Virus record (IMG/VR): IMGVR_UViG_3300010885_004946
Coordinates: 1-30,789 of that record
Length of the DNA: 30,789 nt
Direction: 5' to 3' (one strand)
DNA from: a virus
Both the position numbers and the translations under genes were made by a program. The notes under the pieces are model-generated. The model had not been told where the DNA came from, did not search any database, and was given only the letters and a program-made list of their open reading frames with translations. Of the stretch, positions 1-11,400 are shown in pieces (within the stretch, counting starts at the first letter, position 1; every line of letters begins with the position of its first letter).

Positions 1-123
1 ATAATTCAGCCTGAGCATCGGCTGTATAAACAAAATATGTGTCATCTATGTAACCTGATTGAAAATAAGTAATATCCACTTGTTAATCCTTATGCCTTCA
101 TACGGGCGTATCCGAAATTACAG
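1..123. repeat. Terminal direct repeat, left copy
   Basis: These 123 bases are identical to the last 123 bases of the window (30667-30789). They cover the start codon region of the 897-aa fibre gene and the end of the 219-aa gene. This is what a circular assembly, or a circularly permuted or terminally redundant phage genome, looks like when cut at an arbitrary place. Because the repeat falls inside coding sequence rather than at a terminase or cos-like site, it is more likely an assembly overlap than a true physical end. Confidence 0.95.
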
Positions 124-749
124 TTATAATTGCTTTGGCTTGAATAATTGGGTCTAACACCATTAAAAGTTTCCGAACCGTAAGATTCCCATAATCTTAC
201 ATGTATTAGATTCATTGGATCATGAAAATCATGCGATGGAGCTGGTCCACTCGGAGCTTCATCATTATAAAAATCATATTTGAATATTAAATTTCTTCCT
301 AGATTAGTCGATGACAAATAATCAAAATCGTTAAAGGCATAATAACTACCATAAAATTCTTGTAAATTAGGATAATTTTGCCATCTATGTGCGGTGATTA
401 CAGTAGCAACAGTATTAGGATTGTTAGCCCATAATTTTATTGGGCCTCGGTCTAAATCTGATTGAGTTATTTTAATCCATACACTACTATGAGTCCAAGC
501 ATTCGATCCCATGGTGTAGGTAGTATTGGCAAAAACATATTCGGAACCTCTGTTATCGGCATCCCATTGACCTTGTCCATTACTATTATATCCAGCAGAT
601 GAATTTACCAGCATCCAATCACCATCTTTGGAACCAGTTGGATAACTTAATGTATTAGCATTAGTACTTACATACCCAACCAAACCAGATAATACTGGTC
701 CAGGACCTCTCGGTTTACCTATTGTATTAAGTTTAGCAATACCTAACAT
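90..749 (-). CDS. Tail-fibre-locus protein of unknown function (219 aa)
   Basis: I do not recognise a family. The protein is rich in Asn, Tyr, Ser and Trp and has no clear membrane segment or signal peptide. That composition fits an extracellular beta-structured adhesin or chaperone-like tip module. It begins in a TAATG overlap with the stop of the 197-aa gene, so it is translationally coupled, and it is followed across the circular junction by the 897-aa fibre gene. Position inside a run of tail-fibre genes is the only functional clue. It may form the receptor-binding end of one of the neighbouring fibres; this is inference. Confidence 0.75.
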   Translation of the reverse strand: MLGIAKLNTIGKPRGPGPVLSGLVGYVSTNANTLSYPTGSKDGDWMLVNSSAGYNSNGQGQWDADNRGSEYVFANTTYTMGSNAWTHSSVWIKITQSDLDRGPIKLWANNPNTVATVITAHRWQNYPNLQEFYGSYYAFNDFDYLSSTNLGRNLIFKYDFYNDEAPSGPAPSHDFHDPMNLIHVRLWESYGSETFNGVRPNYSSQSNYNCNFGYARMKA

Positions 750-1342
750 TATGCAAATCCTTTACCAAGGCTTGCATAATAAGTTGATCCATCATAATAA
801 ACAGTCAATATATCAGTAGCATTAGCAGTTGTACTTAGAGTTTTACTAGCTCCAGCAAATAACATTGAACTAGACATAGTACGACTACCAGATCCATCTT
901 GTTTAATAATCAAAGTTATAGTCTGTCCTGTAACAGCATTAGAAAATCCATTCAATGTCAAAGAACCATTTAGAATAATTTTTTGTACATTACCATTGGT
1001 TGCATCTGGTGCTATTGTTCCACTAGTTGTACCTAGATCATATGGGGTACCTTCATTGTAATCAGTTAAAGTATTTCCACTTAAAATAGTAGGAATCGAT
1101 ACTGTACCCCAACTTGCTGAAGTTCCATTAGTAGTTAAATATTTTCCATTATTACCTGTTTGTGTAGGAATTGGACTGGTACCGCCAGTAGTTGCATAAG
1201 CAAGGCTATTCCAAGCAGTTGAGCCATCTCCAAATTTTAATTTCTTTGTAGCTGTTTCTAATCCTGGTTCACCTGTGGTAAGAACGGGATTGTTTGCGGT
1301 CCAGTTTGCCGCTGTGTCGCGGCGAAGTTTAATTGTTGTCAT
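749..1342 (-). CDS. Phage tail fibre/tropism protein with Mtd_N-like N terminus (197 aa)
   Basis: The first 50 residues carry the pattern KLRRDTAANWTANNPVL, then TGEP and FGDGSTAWNSL. This matches the N-terminal domain seen in major tropism determinant and hyaluronidase-like phage fibre proteins, which anchors adhesins to the tail. The rest (about residues 60-197) is Thr/Gly/Ser-rich and predicted beta-structured, ending in a repetitive region similar to other phage fibre tails. An AAAGGATAA Shine-Dalgarno site lies just before the ATG. It sits between a collagen-like fibre gene and the 219-aa protein and is cotranscribed with both. Family call rests on motif memory, not on a search. Confidence 0.8.
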   Translation of the reverse strand: MTTIKLRRDTAANWTANNPVLTTGEPGLETATKKLKFGDGSTAWNSLAYATTGGTSPIPTQTGNNGKYLTTNGTSASWGTVSIPTILSGNTLTDYNEGTPYDLGTTSGTIAPDATNGNVQKIILNGSLTLNGFSNAVTGQTITLIIKQDGSGSRTMSSSMLFAGASKTLSTTANATDILTVYYDGSTYYASLGKGFA

Positions 1343-1356
1343 TTTGTTTTATCCTT

Positions 1357-2655
1357 TTAACTTAATTGTGTAATTAATACAGTAATTTTTCCTCGTAAAC
1401 CGCCTGAATATCCAGAGTATGAATTACCTATTGCTATCCAACCGGCATTGATATTTCTTATAAATGTTCTGGAAACATATCCATAACCTGTATTATTTGT
1501 AACAGGTTCTTCAGGCAATAATGGCATATTAGAAATATAATAACCTCCTCCATGAGCCGAAGAACTATCAAAACCTATCGAACTTGTATCAACAGCGCCA
1601 TTACCAAAATTTGGATTCCACATAAGATAAATTGCTCCTGTTCCATTTTGAGCATATAATTCCATATTAATATTAAAATTATATTTTCCGGCAGGAAGAT
1701 AAAAAGCACCTCGTTGGCTATTAGTAGACCAAATTGTTGTCCCATTAGAATACTCTTGAGGATTACCTCCTGAACCTATTGAAGCACCCGATATATTAGT
1801 TTCACCAGCAAACCAAATTGTTGTCCATCCAGGATTTCCAAAGGTATTATTATTACTACAAATATCTGGAGAATTTTGTGTATTAATATTATAACCCGAA
1901 ACAGTTGTATTATATCTATCTGTATATATAGTAGTACCACTTTCTACATAAAGATATGGTGAACCACCACCGCTTACAAGATTAGTACCAACACTATTAG
2001 CACCTGTTGATAGATCTACATAAAATCCTCTATTACTGCCACCTGTTTCAAAAAAGCGTAATCTATTTTGATAAACATCAATGGCAACTTTATTATTAAG
2101 AGAAGAATTTGTTGATGGAGTAGCAAGATGTAGTTCACCGCCTTCATCTCCACCGCCATTATTAATATAAACTTCATTATTAAAAGTTATACTGCTGGTA
2201 GAATCAAAACTACCTGTAGCACCTGTTGTACCTGTTGTACCTGTTGGTCCAATTGCACCAGTTGCACCAGCAGGTCCAGTTGCACCAGTTGCACCAGCAG
2301 GTCCAGTTGCACCGGTAGAACCAGTTGCACCAGTTGGACCTCTATAATCTTCGCCACTTGGATCACTTCCAGTAGCAGTACCGCCATCCTCGATGCCGGT
2401 TGTTGTGACAGCACTATTGCCGCCATCTAAATTTGTTGTTAGTCCTATGACTAATTGATTGTTGACAACTTCGGTAACAATCTTTGATCCACCTGCAATG
2501 GTGAATGTATCATTAAGGCTACCTGATATGGTGCCTGAATCGCCTGCTATGTTTATAGAGGCATTGTCTAGATTACTAAAGTTGTTGTCTAACTCTGTTC
2601 GAGTTAACGGTGCGCCTTTAATTGCGCGAGTTACTATCACCGGCTTGGTCATCAT
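1357..2655 (-). CDS. Tail fibre with short collagen-like stalk (432 aa)
   Basis: The N terminus ([23 protein letters not shown]) is a paralogue of the N terminus of the 488-aa neighbour ([23 protein letters not shown]), suggesting a common attachment domain. Residues about 105-148 are Gly-X-Y triplets ([16 protein letters not shown] type), expected to form a trimeric collagen-like stalk. The C-terminal 280 residues are Asn/Gly/Tyr-rich and resemble an exposed beta head with a possible receptor-binding role. The start is ATG-ATG with an AAAGGAAG Shine-Dalgarno site; by alignment with the paralogue the second ATG (2652) may be the true start. Confidence 0.85.
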   Translation of the reverse strand: MMTKPVIVTRAIKGAPLTRTELDNNFSNLDNASINIAGDSGTISGSLNDTFTIAGGSKIVTEVVNNQLVIGLTTNLDGGNSAVTTTGIEDGGTATGSDPSGEDYRGPTGATGSTGATGPAGATGATGPAGATGAIGPTGTTGTTGATGSFDSTSSITFNNEVYINNGGGDEGGELHLATPSTNSSLNNKVAIDVYQNRLRFFETGGSNRGFYVDLSTGANSVGTNLVSGGGSPYLYVESGTTIYTDRYNTTVSGYNINTQNSPDICSNNNTFGNPGWTTIWFAGETNISGASIGSGGNPQEYSNGTTIWSTNSQRGAFYLPAGKYNFNINMELYAQNGTGAIYLMWNPNFGNGAVDTSSIGFDSSSAHGGGYYISNMPLLPEEPVTNNTGYGYVSRTFIRNINAGWIAIGNSYSGYSGGLRGKITVLITQLS

Positions 2656-2718
2656 TCTTCCTTTTATGAACGGGATAGGGAGGGTTTTACCCCTCCCCCT
2701 TTATTGCCTACTTACTTC

Positions 2719-4195
<1,477 letters not shown>

Positions 4196-4262
4196 TAGGT
4201 TGGGTTATGACTATTCTTTTATTGTGGCATCAAGGCACGAGGCCCCAATTGGTTTTCTTATA

Positions 4263-4700
4263 TTAAGCTAATGCAACTGACAAATTACCAGAAGTAATCT
4301 GGAATGTGTCGCCGCTTAAAATTGATTTGCTTGTTGTTACTGCTCCGAAGAACAATACATTACCAGCCGTAGCGGCATCCATTACTGCAATATGAGTAAT
4401 TGTTCCCCAATCAGCTGTTGCTGTTGGAAAGGTAATTGTTGCGTTTGTTGCGCTGGTTGTTACAGCAGTTAGACCAGAACCAGTTGTAGTTGGTGTGGCA
4501 AAAGTTGCTGCCTGACGAGCGTATCCAGTACCTGAAGTACTTGTTTCGTCTGTAAGTGTTCCATTTTGTAGGTTAGCTAATGCATTACCTGATGTGTTAT
4601 TGAATAAAGCAACATAGCGTCCGCTAGGTTGTGTGTATGCGGTTGCGGTTAGTACATGTGAAAGTACTTTTACTTCTAAGTATGAACTTGCGGCTGACAT
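4263..4700 (-). CDS. Phage structural protein, tail-fibre-associated (145 aa)
   Basis: The protein is a widely seen small phage structural type: an N-terminal helix (SSYLEVKVLSHVL), then the pattern YVALFNN, GYARQAATFATP, ITFPTATADWGTITHIAVMDA, and LFFGAVTTSK..LSGDTFQI. Homologues usually lie in tail or fibre clusters of uncultured aquatic phages; the exact role is not established. It is the first gene of the adhesin operon, with a TTAAGGAGA Shine-Dalgarno site and an upstream TAAATA element, and is followed by the collagen-like fibre gene. It probably forms part of the fibre attachment or capping structure. The family call is from recall of the ADWGTITH signature. Confidence 0.8.
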   Translation of the reverse strand: MSAASSYLEVKVLSHVLTATAYTQPSGRYVALFNNTSGNALANLQNGTLTDETSTSGTGYARQAATFATPTTTGSGLTAVTTSATNATITFPTATADWGTITHIAVMDAATAGNVLFFGAVTTSKSILSGDTFQITSGNLSVALA

Positions 4701-4744
4701 AAAAATCTCCTTAAGGGTTATGTATCGATTTCGCGAATCTCACT

Positions 4745-4754
4745 AGTATTTACC
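4745..4754 (-). promoter_or_regulatory. TAAATA promoter-like element of the adhesin operon
   Basis: On the minus strand the sequence reads GGTAAATACT, about 45 nt before the ATG of the 145-aa gene, with a good Shine-Dalgarno site between them. The divergent plus-strand gene has a near-identical GTAAATACT (4822-4830). The match to the T4 late consensus TATAAATA is 6 of 8, so the call rests on the recurrence of TAAATAC in the intergenic gaps of this genome. Confidence 0.5.
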
Positions 4755-4820
4755 ATAAACCTAAAAAATCATTAGAAAAACCCTAAAAACTCAGATAAAA
4801 GGTCAAAAAAGTTTGTCGAT

Positions 4821-4830
4821 CGTAAATACT
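4821..4830 (+). promoter_or_regulatory. TAAATA promoter-like element, leaderless arrangement
   Basis: CGTAAATACT is followed by the ATG of the 143-aa gene with exactly four bases (CTTG) between TAAATA (4823-4828) and ATG (4833). No Shine-Dalgarno sequence is present. If this is a -10-type element, transcription would begin at or next to the start codon. Confidence 0.5.
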
Positions 4831-4832
4831 TG

Positions 4833-5264
4833 ATGGATGCGAACAAATTAAAAGCGTTAATTGACAAAGTCGCTATCGTCAAAGATATAGGTGTTGATAT
4901 AGGGCCTAATGGAAAAACATTAACTGGCCATGGTAAAGCACGGCCTAAAAAAATCAAACAAATTATAATGAATGAGTTTGGTGAAGAAGAAGAAATTGAA
5001 ATAGAAGAAATTATGTACAATCCAACTTTGGGTTATGCTATTGTTGGATTAAAAGAACGCCATGCTGTGTGCGAATTAGGTTGTGGTGAAGTAGTAACTA
5101 ATCAAAAGATACAAAAGAAATTAATCTTTACACCAGAAAGACATTGGCGTACTTATTGTACTAATTGTAAAAAGACTGTGGGTCCAGATGGAGAATTAAT
5201 CTATGGTCAAATGGCCACACAAAATGCCTTTTCTAAACACTTTTTTAACAAGCAAGATAAATAA
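4833..5264 (+). CDS. Cys-rich putative zinc-binding phage protein (143 aa)
   Basis: The family is not recognised. Four cysteines (about C80, C84, C109, C112, pattern CELGC...CTNC) could bind one zinc ion. The middle contains an acidic stretch (EEEEIEIEEI, about residues 51-60) and the N terminus is a Lys-rich helix. I chose ATG 4833; an in-frame TTG lies three bases upstream, inside the promoter-like element. It is one of only two plus-strand genes, sits alone between two minus-strand blocks, and its stop is only 3 nt before a strongly folded RNA with its own terminator. It may be a regulator or RNA-binding protein; this is speculation from composition and context. Confidence 0.75.
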   Translation: MDANKLKALIDKVAIVKDIGVDIGPNGKTLTGHGKARPKKIKQIIMNEFGEEEEIEIEEIMYNPTLGYAIVGLKERHAVCELGCGEVVTNQKIQKKLIFTPERHWRTYCTNCKKTVGPDGELIYGQMATQNAFSKHFFNKQDK

Positions 5265-5267
5265 TTA

Positions 5268-5388
5268 TGTTAGGGAGATAATGTAATACAAGGCTTTGCA
5301 TTACATGTTCTGACGCCGTCCTAAACGGTAGTTTCTCCGGGGTTACAGCCATTACCCCTTATTTCTCTGTTCTGAGATCTCCCTAACA
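5268..5388 (+). ncRNA. Candidate structured RNA closed by a 12-bp stem
   Basis: TGTTAGGGAGAT (5268-5279) pairs perfectly with ATCTCCCTAACA (5377-5388), enclosing 97 nt. Inside are a hairpin ATGTAAT/ATTACAT (5281-5287/5300-5306) extended by CAA/TTG across one mismatch, a hairpin CCGT/ACGG (5316-5319/5325-5328) with loop CCTAA, and GGGGT/ACCCC (5339-5343/5354-5358). GTTCTGA occurs twice, at 5307-5313 and 5369-5375, in the junction. The fold is a multi-branch junction without an open frame. Two more hairpins follow (5389-5416 and 5420-5437), then a plus-strand terminator. A U-G pair (5390/5415) in the 5389-5416 stem favours the plus strand. It is not a tRNA and matches no RNA family I know. Confidence 0.65.
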
Positions 5389-5438
5389 CTTATTTGTTTC
5401 CTAATAGACAAATAGGCATTAAAATTCTCCAATTTTAG

Positions 5439-5464
5439 ACACCCACCTAGTGGGTGTTTTTTTT
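5439..5464 (+). terminator. Rho-independent terminator after the 143-aa gene and RNA
   Basis: ACACCCAC (5439-5446) pairs with GTGGGTGT (5450-5457) across a three-base loop, followed by a run of T from 5457 to 5464. It ends the plus-strand gene-plus-RNA unit just where the convergent minus-strand gene (stop at 5463-5465) begins. An AT hairpin, TAAAATT/AATTTTA (5420-5437), precedes it. Confidence 0.9.
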
Positions 5465-5645
5465 ACCATTTATTTTCTGGACAATGGAATATTGGAATGA
5501 ATGTCTTAACAGTCATAAGACATCCGCATACTCCGCATTTATCAGTGTGTTGATTAAATTTTGGACACATTAAACAAACCCCATATCGTTCTTTGGCTTG
5601 AGGATGTTGTATAAATTTGGTAATAAGTTCTGCTAATGGGTTCAT
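5463..5645 (-). CDS. Small Cys-rich protein, DUF6171-like (60 aa)
   Basis: Six cysteines (C24, C27, C37, C40, C42, C55) fall in the pattern CxxC-x9-CxxCxC ... HCP..KW, which I recognise as the DUF6171-type small zinc-ribbon-like protein often found beside tail genes of aquatic phages. Its function is unknown. The ATG overlaps the stop of the 937-aa fibre gene (ATGA), so it is translationally coupled and is the last gene of the tail operon. It may help fold or assemble the fibre, or be a zinc-binding accessory; neither is shown. Confidence 0.75.
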   Translation of the reverse strand: MNPLAELITKFIQHPQAKERYGVCLMCPKFNQHTDKCGVCGCLMTVKTFIPIFHCPENKW

Positions 5646-8455
5646 CTTCTTATTTCTTGTATAATAGCAAACCCCGGCCCGCCATCATATGGTAAATCTA
5701 CTGAAAAATCTGCACCATAAGCAGGATTTTTTAAATATGCGTGAAAAGTAGCACCTCTAGCCATTGGTAATGTTGAAGCAAATGCATTACCATTACCTCC
5801 ACGGCCATAATATGAATATTTCCAATAACTTACTTTTCCAGATACACTAACAGAGGTACTAACACCGGGATATAAAGATCCACCTATAGCCAATACATTG
5901 GGATTACCAATTGTTATTACACAATCATAATCTGTAGCACCCGGAGGATAAGTAATTCCTGCTTTTCCACCATCATTTGATAGATAAACATTTGAAATTC
6001 TAATTACATCATTAGTTTGAAATCCAAGATTAGCCCAGGTTCTTCCGCCAACTCCTCCTCGAGCATCTACACTATATTTTCCATCGGTACTCCAATCAAC
6101 AATAAAATCTATATTAGTATTATTATTAATTCCTCTACCTGTAATAGGAAAATTAGAAAACCAATATGATGGTATATTAATTGGATTAACTGTAATAGAA
6201 GTTCTATTTGGTGTTATTATTAATAAATTTTCATCAATAGTATTGCCTACAAATGCGGTAGGAGTTTGACTTGGGCCACCACCCTGGCCTCCCCAACCGA
6301 CCATAGCTTGTGGATTTAATTTACTATTAAATCCTCTTCCACCTAACCATCCATCAGGTAAATTATAATGATTATATGAAGGATTCACTTGTAAAAAAGT
6401 AGTATAACTATTTAATGCACCAGCACCGCCCATACCTTTTCCTAAACTATTCGGTTGTTGGCTTGTGCCATTTTGTGCATTATAAATTTCGGTATAATTT
6501 GCTACAAGGCTTGGACTACCCGGTGCATTATAATAATGATTATCAGTACCACTATTAGCAGTTAATCCTGAATTTCCGCTTGCGCCACCACTAGATGGTG
6601 TATTTTGATTGTTAGATCCATTATTCAATGCATTTACTGTAGTTCCTGCACTAGAACCTCCATACGCAATATATCCAAGGAAAGAAGTATCGCCTCCATT
6701 AGTTCCCGGACTCCAATAATATGAATAACTAAATGTTGAACTTCCACCATAAGCACCGGGAGCAGGAGGAGAATATGCTGGCATAGTAGCTGATTGTTGT
6801 GCACCTCCACCGGTAATTCCACCGGCACCAACAGTTAATGTAAACGATGGCGGATTATAAACACCTAATCCTTGCCCGGGCAAAGAAACATTTTCATGAT
6901 AAAGATAACCGCCACCGCCACCGCCTCCAACATTAGCATTACCTTGACCAAGAGTTCCAGCCAAAGCAGCCGCACCGCCGCCGCCACCACCGACTAATTC
7001 TACATTAAACAAATTATAATAATATGAATCAAATGGTAAAATTAAGGTATAAGTGCCCGGGCCGGTATAATTCCATGTATTTAAAATCTCTCCATGTTGT
7101 ACTCCGCTATTACTAATTAATGATACAGAAATAGTAATATTTGTTAATGTAGATTCACTTGTATCTGTACTTTTAGTTTGAACATAAGTCCAAGTGTCCG
7201 AAGTAGCCCCCGGCGATCCATGATAATTTAATCCATTAGAACGAAATAATGTGTTAATTTCTGATTTAGTTCCAGTAAGTGTTATTGGGTTTCTTGGTGT
7301 TAAATTTGTAGTACTAAACATTCCGCTATTACTAGATGTTAATACAACAGTAAATTGAGTACCTGTAGGATCAGGATCAGTAATCATAGGATCATTTGCA
7401 GAAAATACTGAAGATGTTGTCATATAATTAAAGGCAGTATATGTTGATGGACAATTAGTATTTTGAGTAATAGAACCAAATTGAACTGTTTGTGTTCTAC
7501 TAATAACAACTAATCTAGGAGTAGTTAATTGATAAGTTAGTGTGTAATTAATCCTTATATCACCTCCGGGAATTAATGTAATATTTTTTAAATTAGCATT
7601 AATCTGTGCTCGTGTTCCAGTTAAAGTTAAAACTTTACTAGTATTATTAAATGAACTGGTAGCACCGCCTGTACTAGACATAGATAAAATACCTTGTACA
7701 TCGCTTGGAGTAATGGTAACTGTATATCCAGTACTATCCGAATATGAATAATCTAAAATTTGTACAGTCGGTGTAATTATTTCTGTAGTATCTTCATTAT
7801 AAAATAATGTTGCAGGATTAGGACTAAAAGTATAATAAGGTCCAGTTGTAAAATAAATTATATTATTAGCAGTTACCGCTTCACATGGTAATCCTAAATT
7901 GTCCTGTACAAATCCAGAATCGATAGTTATATAATAACTTGTATTATCTCGAAGATATGTAATTAAATTTATAGTACAATTAGTACCGCTTATTATGACA
8001 TTTGTAGTATCAGTAGCATTAATACTAACAACAAGTCCAGAACCGTTATAAAGTTTTAAAGTACCTGAAGTTCCTTGTAAAATTTGTCTATTAAATGACA
8101 AAACAACATTAGTATTACCAAAGTTAGTTTGTCCAGGAGTTGGATTACCTGAATTATAAGTAGGTCCTAAAGTTGGTGTAACAAAAGATAATGAACTAGA
8201 TGCAAGTGCATTTCCATCGCTATCTTTAAAAAATCCACTAGGTAAATTTATATTATAACTTGTATTTTTAGTATAAGTTATACCTAAATCAGTCATAACA
8301 AAATTGGCAGTAGTCTGCGGTGTTATACCAAGAAAATTGGAAGCATTAAATGTTGTTGTTGATAATAATTGGCCGGATAAATTACCTAATCTTCTTGCTG
8401 AACAAGTAATTGTACTTGTACTTGTTAAAAAAGCTCCGTTTAATCTAATTGACAT
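5642..8455 (-). CDS. Large tail fibre: Ig-like, repeat and Gly-rich domains (937 aa)
   Basis: Domains in order: an N-terminal region including a Big_5/SbsA-type Ig-like domain (about residues 95-205; VVLSFNRQILQGTSGTLKLY ... GFVQDNLG); two related modules (about 205-325 and 330-450), each ending in a TLTGT(R/K)..IN motif; then from about residue 485 a Gly-rich region beginning VELVGGGGGG that runs to near the C terminus. Gly-rich sheets like this cap the receptor-binding tips of several phage fibres. It follows the gpJ-like tip gene with only 3 nt between stop and start, and overlaps the DUF6171-like gene. Most likely a central or side fibre that contacts the host surface. Confidence 0.85.
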   Translation of the reverse strand: MSIRLNGAFLTSTSTITCSARRLGNLSGQLLSTTTFNASNFLGITPQTTANFVMTDLGITYTKNTSYNINLPSGFFKDSDGNALASSSLSFVTPTLGPTYNSGNPTPGQTNFGNTNVVLSFNRQILQGTSGTLKLYNGSGLVVSINATDTTNVIISGTNCTINLITYLRDNTSYYITIDSGFVQDNLGLPCEAVTANNIIYFTTGPYYTFSPNPATLFYNEDTTEIITPTVQILDYSYSDSTGYTVTITPSDVQGILSMSSTGGATSSFNNTSKVLTLTGTRAQINANLKNITLIPGGDIRINYTLTYQLTTPRLVVISRTQTVQFGSITQNTNCPSTYTAFNYMTTSSVFSANDPMITDPDPTGTQFTVVLTSSNSGMFSTTNLTPRNPITLTGTKSEINTLFRSNGLNYHGSPGATSDTWTYVQTKSTDTSESTLTNITISVSLISNSGVQHGEILNTWNYTGPGTYTLILPFDSYYYNLFNVELVGGGGGGAAALAGTLGQGNANVGGGGGGGYLYHENVSLPGQGLGVYNPPSFTLTVGAGGITGGGAQQSATMPAYSPPAPGAYGGSSTFSYSYYWSPGTNGGDTSFLGYIAYGGSSAGTTVNALNNGSNNQNTPSSGGASGNSGLTANSGTDNHYYNAPGSPSLVANYTEIYNAQNGTSQQPNSLGKGMGGAGALNSYTTFLQVNPSYNHYNLPDGWLGGRGFNSKLNPQAMVGWGGQGGGPSQTPTAFVGNTIDENLLIITPNRTSITVNPINIPSYWFSNFPITGRGINNNTNIDFIVDWSTDGKYSVDARGGVGGRTWANLGFQTNDVIRISNVYLSNDGGKAGITYPPGATDYDCVITIGNPNVLAIGGSLYPGVSTSVSVSGKVSYWKYSYYGRGGNGNAFASTLPMARGATFHAYLKNPAYGADFSVDLPYDGGPGFAIIQEIRR

Positions 8456-8458
8456 CTG

Positions 8459-11400
8459 TTAAGCATCCTGAGTTGATAAAGAAATATTTGGTGATAACGC
8501 TGGAATAGTACCTACGGTAGATCCATTACTTACTATATTAGCAGATCCAGTTCCTCTTGTAACAGCTCTATCATAACTTGCTACTACGGTAGTACCACCA
8601 CCTCCAGTATTAGTCGAAGGAGTAGATCCATTATTATCAGTAATCCAAGCAACTGTAGTTGTATTAGCTATTTGTGTGTTACCATTTATTCCACAAACAT
8701 CTTTAACACAATTACTGGTCATCTTTAAACAATAATTAATACCTGGATCAAAATCTTTAGTGACATTTATCCATAAGGTATTTCCGCTGACCCATGCAAG
8801 TTCGCTTGTATGAGCATTTGAAAAGTTTTTACTTAAATCAATTGTTTGGAACAAAGAACCACCAGTAGTCTGAATAGTAATTGTGCCTGTTGTTTGTAAT
8901 ACTACTGCTTCATTATATACCAATCCTATGTTGGACTGTATATAGACTTTGGAATGCGGAGTTGTCTCAGCAACATTTGGTAATGTTTCTGTGATATATT
9001 TTGATAAAGTTACAGCACTACTTGAACAAGTACTCAATGCAACTTTAATTGGATCACCGGCAACGGAATAAGCAGATGCTGTACCTGTATGGAATTTCCA
9101 AGTTGTAGGACTTAAAATAGCAGGACTCAAACATCCATTATTAGTAACGAAACCAGCTGGCATTAAAATATAATAATCAACACCAAGATCTCTAGTAGAG
9201 AATGGCAATGATACAATATTTTTATCAATAATGGCTGCACTGGCGGCTACTGTGCCTGCTAATGTACCATCACTTTTATATAAAGAAGCAGTTCCAGAGC
9301 CTTTACTCAATGCCGCATAATCTGCACTAAATCTAATAGAATAATTTCCACTTATTGGAGCATTATCGGCATCGGTTTTATAATCGTATAATGGATCAGG
9401 ATATGTACTTCTAACTGTAGGATAATAATTCACAGGGGTTAAGAAACATGGAGTGGCACCGCCGCCAGTTCCTCCTCCACCTGTACCTGTACCACAATCT
9501 CCCGGAACCCAATTAACACCATTCCAAATTAAACATTGATTTGTTGTTGGTGCAGTTGTTGATGTATCAACATCATTTAAAGCATCTATACTGGCATTAA
9601 TACTAACAACACCGGCATTGCTAACACTAATACCAGTACCACCACTTACACTTCCATTGAATACACTATTAACAGCACTTTTAACTTGTGTTACAGTATC
9701 TGGACTAATACCAAATAAGCTGGCTAGTTCATCTGCTGTTTTACTAGCGATATCACCCCAATTGATCTTGCCAGCAACATAAAATGCCAAGGCACCTAAT
9801 GCTAATTTAGCACCAGTACCACTTGTTAAACTGTTACCTGCACTATCAACAACTGGCGCACTATACGGAAGTACATCAGGAGCCTGTATGTAAGTATAGG
9901 CCAGGCCTGCACTTGCTGGACTAAATGCACTTGTACCTTGGCTATTGGCCGCACGAACTTTAAAATACCAAGTGGCTGTTTGTAATTCAATTGTTTTGAA
10001 TTGAGTTGTAGTTCCGCTGGTAAATGGTCCTGAGTTTGGATTTCGAGTACTGCCTTGGAATTTATAAACAGTACCATCACTAGATGCCCAAAACTCCATA
10101 TCAGTAACAACACCTGTTGGAATAGTTGCAGTAACAGTAATACTAGGTTGGCTACTGATAGTTGAACTGGTTAATGTTGGAGCAATAGGAGTAGCAATAG
10201 CACCTAAATTGGGAATACTATAACCCGGGCCTATTGTAGGAATAAATGAACTTATATTGCTAACTGTATAGACATTATCATCATAAGCTAGGCCAGTAAC
10301 TTCTATTGTTAGTTCACCAGTTTCACTTTCGGTTTTGACTAATTTAATTACACGGAATGGTTTATTGGTAAATCCATAAGTTCCATTGGTTAAGCCAAAT
10401 ACATCTCCCACTTGAAGATTATAACTAGAAAAATCGGTTTTGAATACGACAACTAAATCTTCTCGGCTTTGTCGCAATAAAATATTGGCAATGATTGTGG
10501 CCTGTACCACATTATTAATTAGGCCGTATTGTACTTTGAGAACATTAATTGGTTCGTTGTAATCCAATGCCGCGGTAGATAAATCTGCTCGCACATAATT
10601 GCTTTGATCACGCAAATAAGCATAAGGAAATTGAACTTCAACACTATTATAAAAAGTATCTAAAGCAGTTCCAGTTGCATTGACTTGTCCAAGGATATTG
10701 CTATCATTAAATGTAAATGATTGGGCTGTTACTTTTTGGATAAGTACAGCCCATTGTCCACTACTAATATCATATGTAATATAACTTGCCGCTGATGCCG
10801 CAATTAGATCCATATTGGTTAAGACTTTTTGGCTAGTACTAATTAAACCATTAATTGTATAGCGTTGTTGTGCTGAATAAGGACTATATGTTACACTTTG
10901 GGCACTATAGGTATTCAATGCACTAACACTTGAAGTATTAATAAGTCCTGATGGAATATTTGCGCCATATAATCCATTGGTCATATAATCATACAAGCAA
11001 TCGCCAGGTAAAGTCATTGTATTACATACATGGAATTTTAAATTTGGAATATTATGCTGACCTTTACTTTGGTCATAATTTAATTTAACAATAGCAAAGA
11101 TGGTATTATTAGCATTATAGGTATTATCCCAGCCGGGCATAATAGTATAAGCCGCATTAGGAACTGTACCAGTAATAGGAGTAGTAGTGCCTGGTTGGCA
11201 TGGCAACATTGGATAAGCACTTCCACCCTTATAAAGGTAAATGCCCATTAGGCCGCTTGGATTTGTATCTACAACACCAGTATCATCTGTGACATAATCA
11301 ACAGTTGTACCATCTGATTTAAATGTAATTTTTTTATTGTCTAGATAGATATTATCAATAGTAATACTACTTGCGGAGCCTGTACTTAATAAGTTACCTG

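Noticed and set aside
5268-5388. tRNA or tmRNA
   Set aside because: No acceptor CCA, no T-loop or anticodon arm of the right size; the closing stem is 12 bp rather than 7.
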